From assembly GCA_015521385.1 (NCBI GenBank), contig WAOH01000148.1:1-6280 (forward strand): a stretch of 6,280 nucleotides of DNA, written 5' to 3'. Source of the DNA: Thermoproteota archaeon. Lineage in GTDB: Archaea; Korarchaeota; Korarchaeia; Korarchaeales; Korarchaeaceae. The notes under the pieces were generated by a model that was not told where the DNA came from, did not search any database, and saw only the letters and a list, made by a program, of their open reading frames with translations. This document shows, piece by piece, positions 5,575-6,280 of the stretch; the stretch's first letter is position 1, and every line of letters starts with the position of its first letter. The position numbers were made by a program, and so were the translations under genes.

Positions 5575-5585
5575 TGGGTAAATCA

Positions 5586-5590
5586 TTTTT
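5586..5590 (+). terminator. oligo-T terminator of the epimerase gene
   Basis: A run of five T residues lies about 60 bases after the stop codon and just beyond the GC-rich inverted repeats. This fits archaeal oligo-T termination. The surrounding ATCATTTTTA also resembles the promoter boxes at 111 and 5646, so a promoter role is an alternative. Confidence 0.4.
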
Positions 5591-5606
5591 AGAGTCCCCT
5601 CATTCT

Positions 5607-5625
5607 GGGATGGCTATCTCATCCC
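5607..5625. repeat. 6-bp inverted repeat upstream of the hisD-like promoter
   Basis: GGGATG (5607-5612) and CATCCC (5620-5625) are perfect inverted arms around seven bases. The site is about 20 bases upstream of the TATA-like box at 5646-5655. It could bind a regulator of the hisD-like gene. If transcription instead began near the AT block at 5582-5591, it would lie in a leader RNA. Confidence 0.35.
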
Positions 5626-5645
5626 CCCTAGGGTAGAGGGCGCCC

Positions 5646-5655
5646 ATCATTTTAA
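5646..5655 (+). promoter_or_regulatory. TATA-type promoter of the hisD-like gene
   Basis: ATCATTTTAA, identical to the box at 111-120, is centred about 27 bases before 5679. Transcription would begin at or next to GTG 5679, consistent with a leaderless or very short-leader message. Confidence 0.5.
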
Positions 5656-5676
5656 GGATAGCCCGGTCATAAGGCA

Positions 5677-5682
5677 GGGTGG
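5677..5682 (+). promoter_or_regulatory. GGGTGG motif, candidate ribosome binding site for an in-frame CTG
   Basis: GGGTGG is followed by five bases and CTG 5688, the same layout as AGGTGG, five bases, TTG 1672 at livG. Using CTG would give MRILKGKDAW, a typical-looking HisD N-terminus. Otherwise GTG 5679, which lies inside the motif, would start a leaderless message. Confidence 0.3.
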
Positions 5683-6280
5683 TACCCCTGCGAATTTTGA
5701 AAGGAAAGGATGCGTGGAAATTCCTCGTCGAACTGGAATCCCGTGAGATAGATCTGGCGGTTTTCAAGGAGTCAGTGAGACCCATAATAGAGCAAGTGAA
5801 GCTGAGGGAGGATGACGCCGTATCCGAGTTCACCGAGAAGCTTTACGGCGTTAAACTTTCGCCTGAGGAGTTCCAAGTTAGCGAGGATGCGATGGACGAT
5901 GCCCTCTCCCAGATCGGTAGGGACTTGGATGTCATTGAGGAGCTCGTGGAACGGGTCAGGGAGTTCTATTCCCTGCAGAGGATGGAGGATTTCGTGGTGA
6001 GGGATGGAGAGAGCGAGTACGGTGTCAGGTGGATTCCACTGGAAAGGATCGGGATCCACGTGCCCGAGGGTGAGGGATACTCCTACTTCTCAACCCTTAT
6101 CTACACCGCAGTGCCTGCGAGAGTGGCGGGTGTCCAGCAGATCTACGTGTTCACCCCTCCACTGGCTGGAGGTCAAGTAAATCCCTATCTTCTGGCCGCA
6201 GCCAAGCTCTCAGGGGTTACGAAAGTGTACAGGATTGGGGGTCCCGTGGCGGTCGCGGCCATGGCCTACGGGACCACCAC
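5679..6280 (+). CDS. hisD: histidinol dehydrogenase family protein, 5' part, cut by window end
   Basis: HisD oxidises L-histidinol to histidine in two NAD-dependent steps, the last reaction of histidine biosynthesis. The first 200 codons are present; the usual length is about 430. Recognisable: an acidic helical N-terminal region to about residue 115, RIGIHVPEGEG at 123-133, STLIYTAVPARVAGVQQIYVFTPP at 138-161, LLAAAKLSGVTKVYRIGGPVAVAAMAYGT at 171-199. The zinc ligands and catalytic Glu-His lie beyond the window. Compared with E. coli HisD, Tyr130 is His127 here, and Gln188 in GGAQA is Val190 in GGPVA. Both E. coli residues contact NAD. PGG has become PEG. This may be a divergent HisD or a paralogue with another alcohol substrate; the HisD family includes sulfopropanediol dehydrogenases. 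No other his gene is visible. GTG 5679 is chosen as the conventional start; CTG 5688 is an alternative. Confidence 0.82.
   Translation, partial: MVPLRILKGKDAWKFLVELESREIDLAVFKESVRPIIEQVKLREDDAVSEFTEKLYGVKLSPEEFQVSEDAMDDALSQIGRDLDVIEELVERVREFYSLQRMEDFVVRDGESEYGVRWIPLERIGIHVPEGEGYSYFSTLIYTAVPARVAGVQQIYVFTPPLAGGQVNPYLLAAAKLSGVTKVYRIGGPVAVAAMAYGTT

Noticed and set aside
5525..5580. tRNA-like T-arm (GGGTCCGAATCCC) on the reverse strand
   Set aside because: The acceptor side would run into the epimerase coding end, the T-loop has C at the near-invariant position 55, and no anticodon or D-arm could be fitted.
5600..5833. Reverse-strand 77-codon frame over the hisD-like start
   Set aside because: Serine-rich shadow of the HisD reading frame, with no supporting signals.
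5812..6000. Forward 62-codon frame inside the hisD-like gene
   Set aside because: Out-of-frame shadow; the overlapping frame clearly encodes a HisD family protein.

Overview
The window reads as chromosomal DNA of an archaeon, probably a thermophile. The evidence is AT-rich TATA-like boxes about 25-35 bases ahead of most genes, very short leaders, GGTG-type ribosome binding sites, frequent TTG/GTG starts, strong use of AGG arginine and ATA isoleucine codons, and a substrate-binding protein held by an N-terminal membrane anchor and Thr-rich stalk instead of a lipobox cysteine. A member of the TACK archaea is my guess, but nothing here fixes the lineage.

Layout, all genes on the + strand. Bases 1-173 are non-coding as far as I can tell and hold inverted repeats, a promoter and a palindrome next to the ribosome binding site. 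Bases 174-1565 encode an anchored substrate-binding protein of the branched-chain amino acid (HAAT) type. After a gap with a T-rich stretch, a hairpin and a TATA box come two ABC ATPases, LivG-like (1672-2439) and LivF-like (2451-3167), separated by 11 bases and clearly co-transcribed. A separately promoted class III PLP aminotransferase-fold enzyme follows (3267-4544), then a short extended SDR sugar-nucleotide epimerase/dehydratase-like protein (4596-5525). A 153-base intergenic region with several inverted repeats precedes the first two-fifths or so of a histidinol dehydrogenase family gene (5679 to the window end).

Together the first four genes suggest uptake of an amino acid (branched-chain or similar) followed by PLP-dependent transamination or racemisation. 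The two permease genes that the transporter requires are absent from the place they usually occupy. The last two genes have their own promoters and no obvious link to transport. Both deviate at functional positions: YxxxR instead of YxxxK in the SDR protein, and substitutions at two NAD-contact positions in the HisD-like protein.

I saw no CRISPR array, transposase, tRNA or rRNA, and no clearly new system. The most interesting points are the two divergent enzymes, the missing permeases, the 5'-leader palindrome and a possible CTG start.
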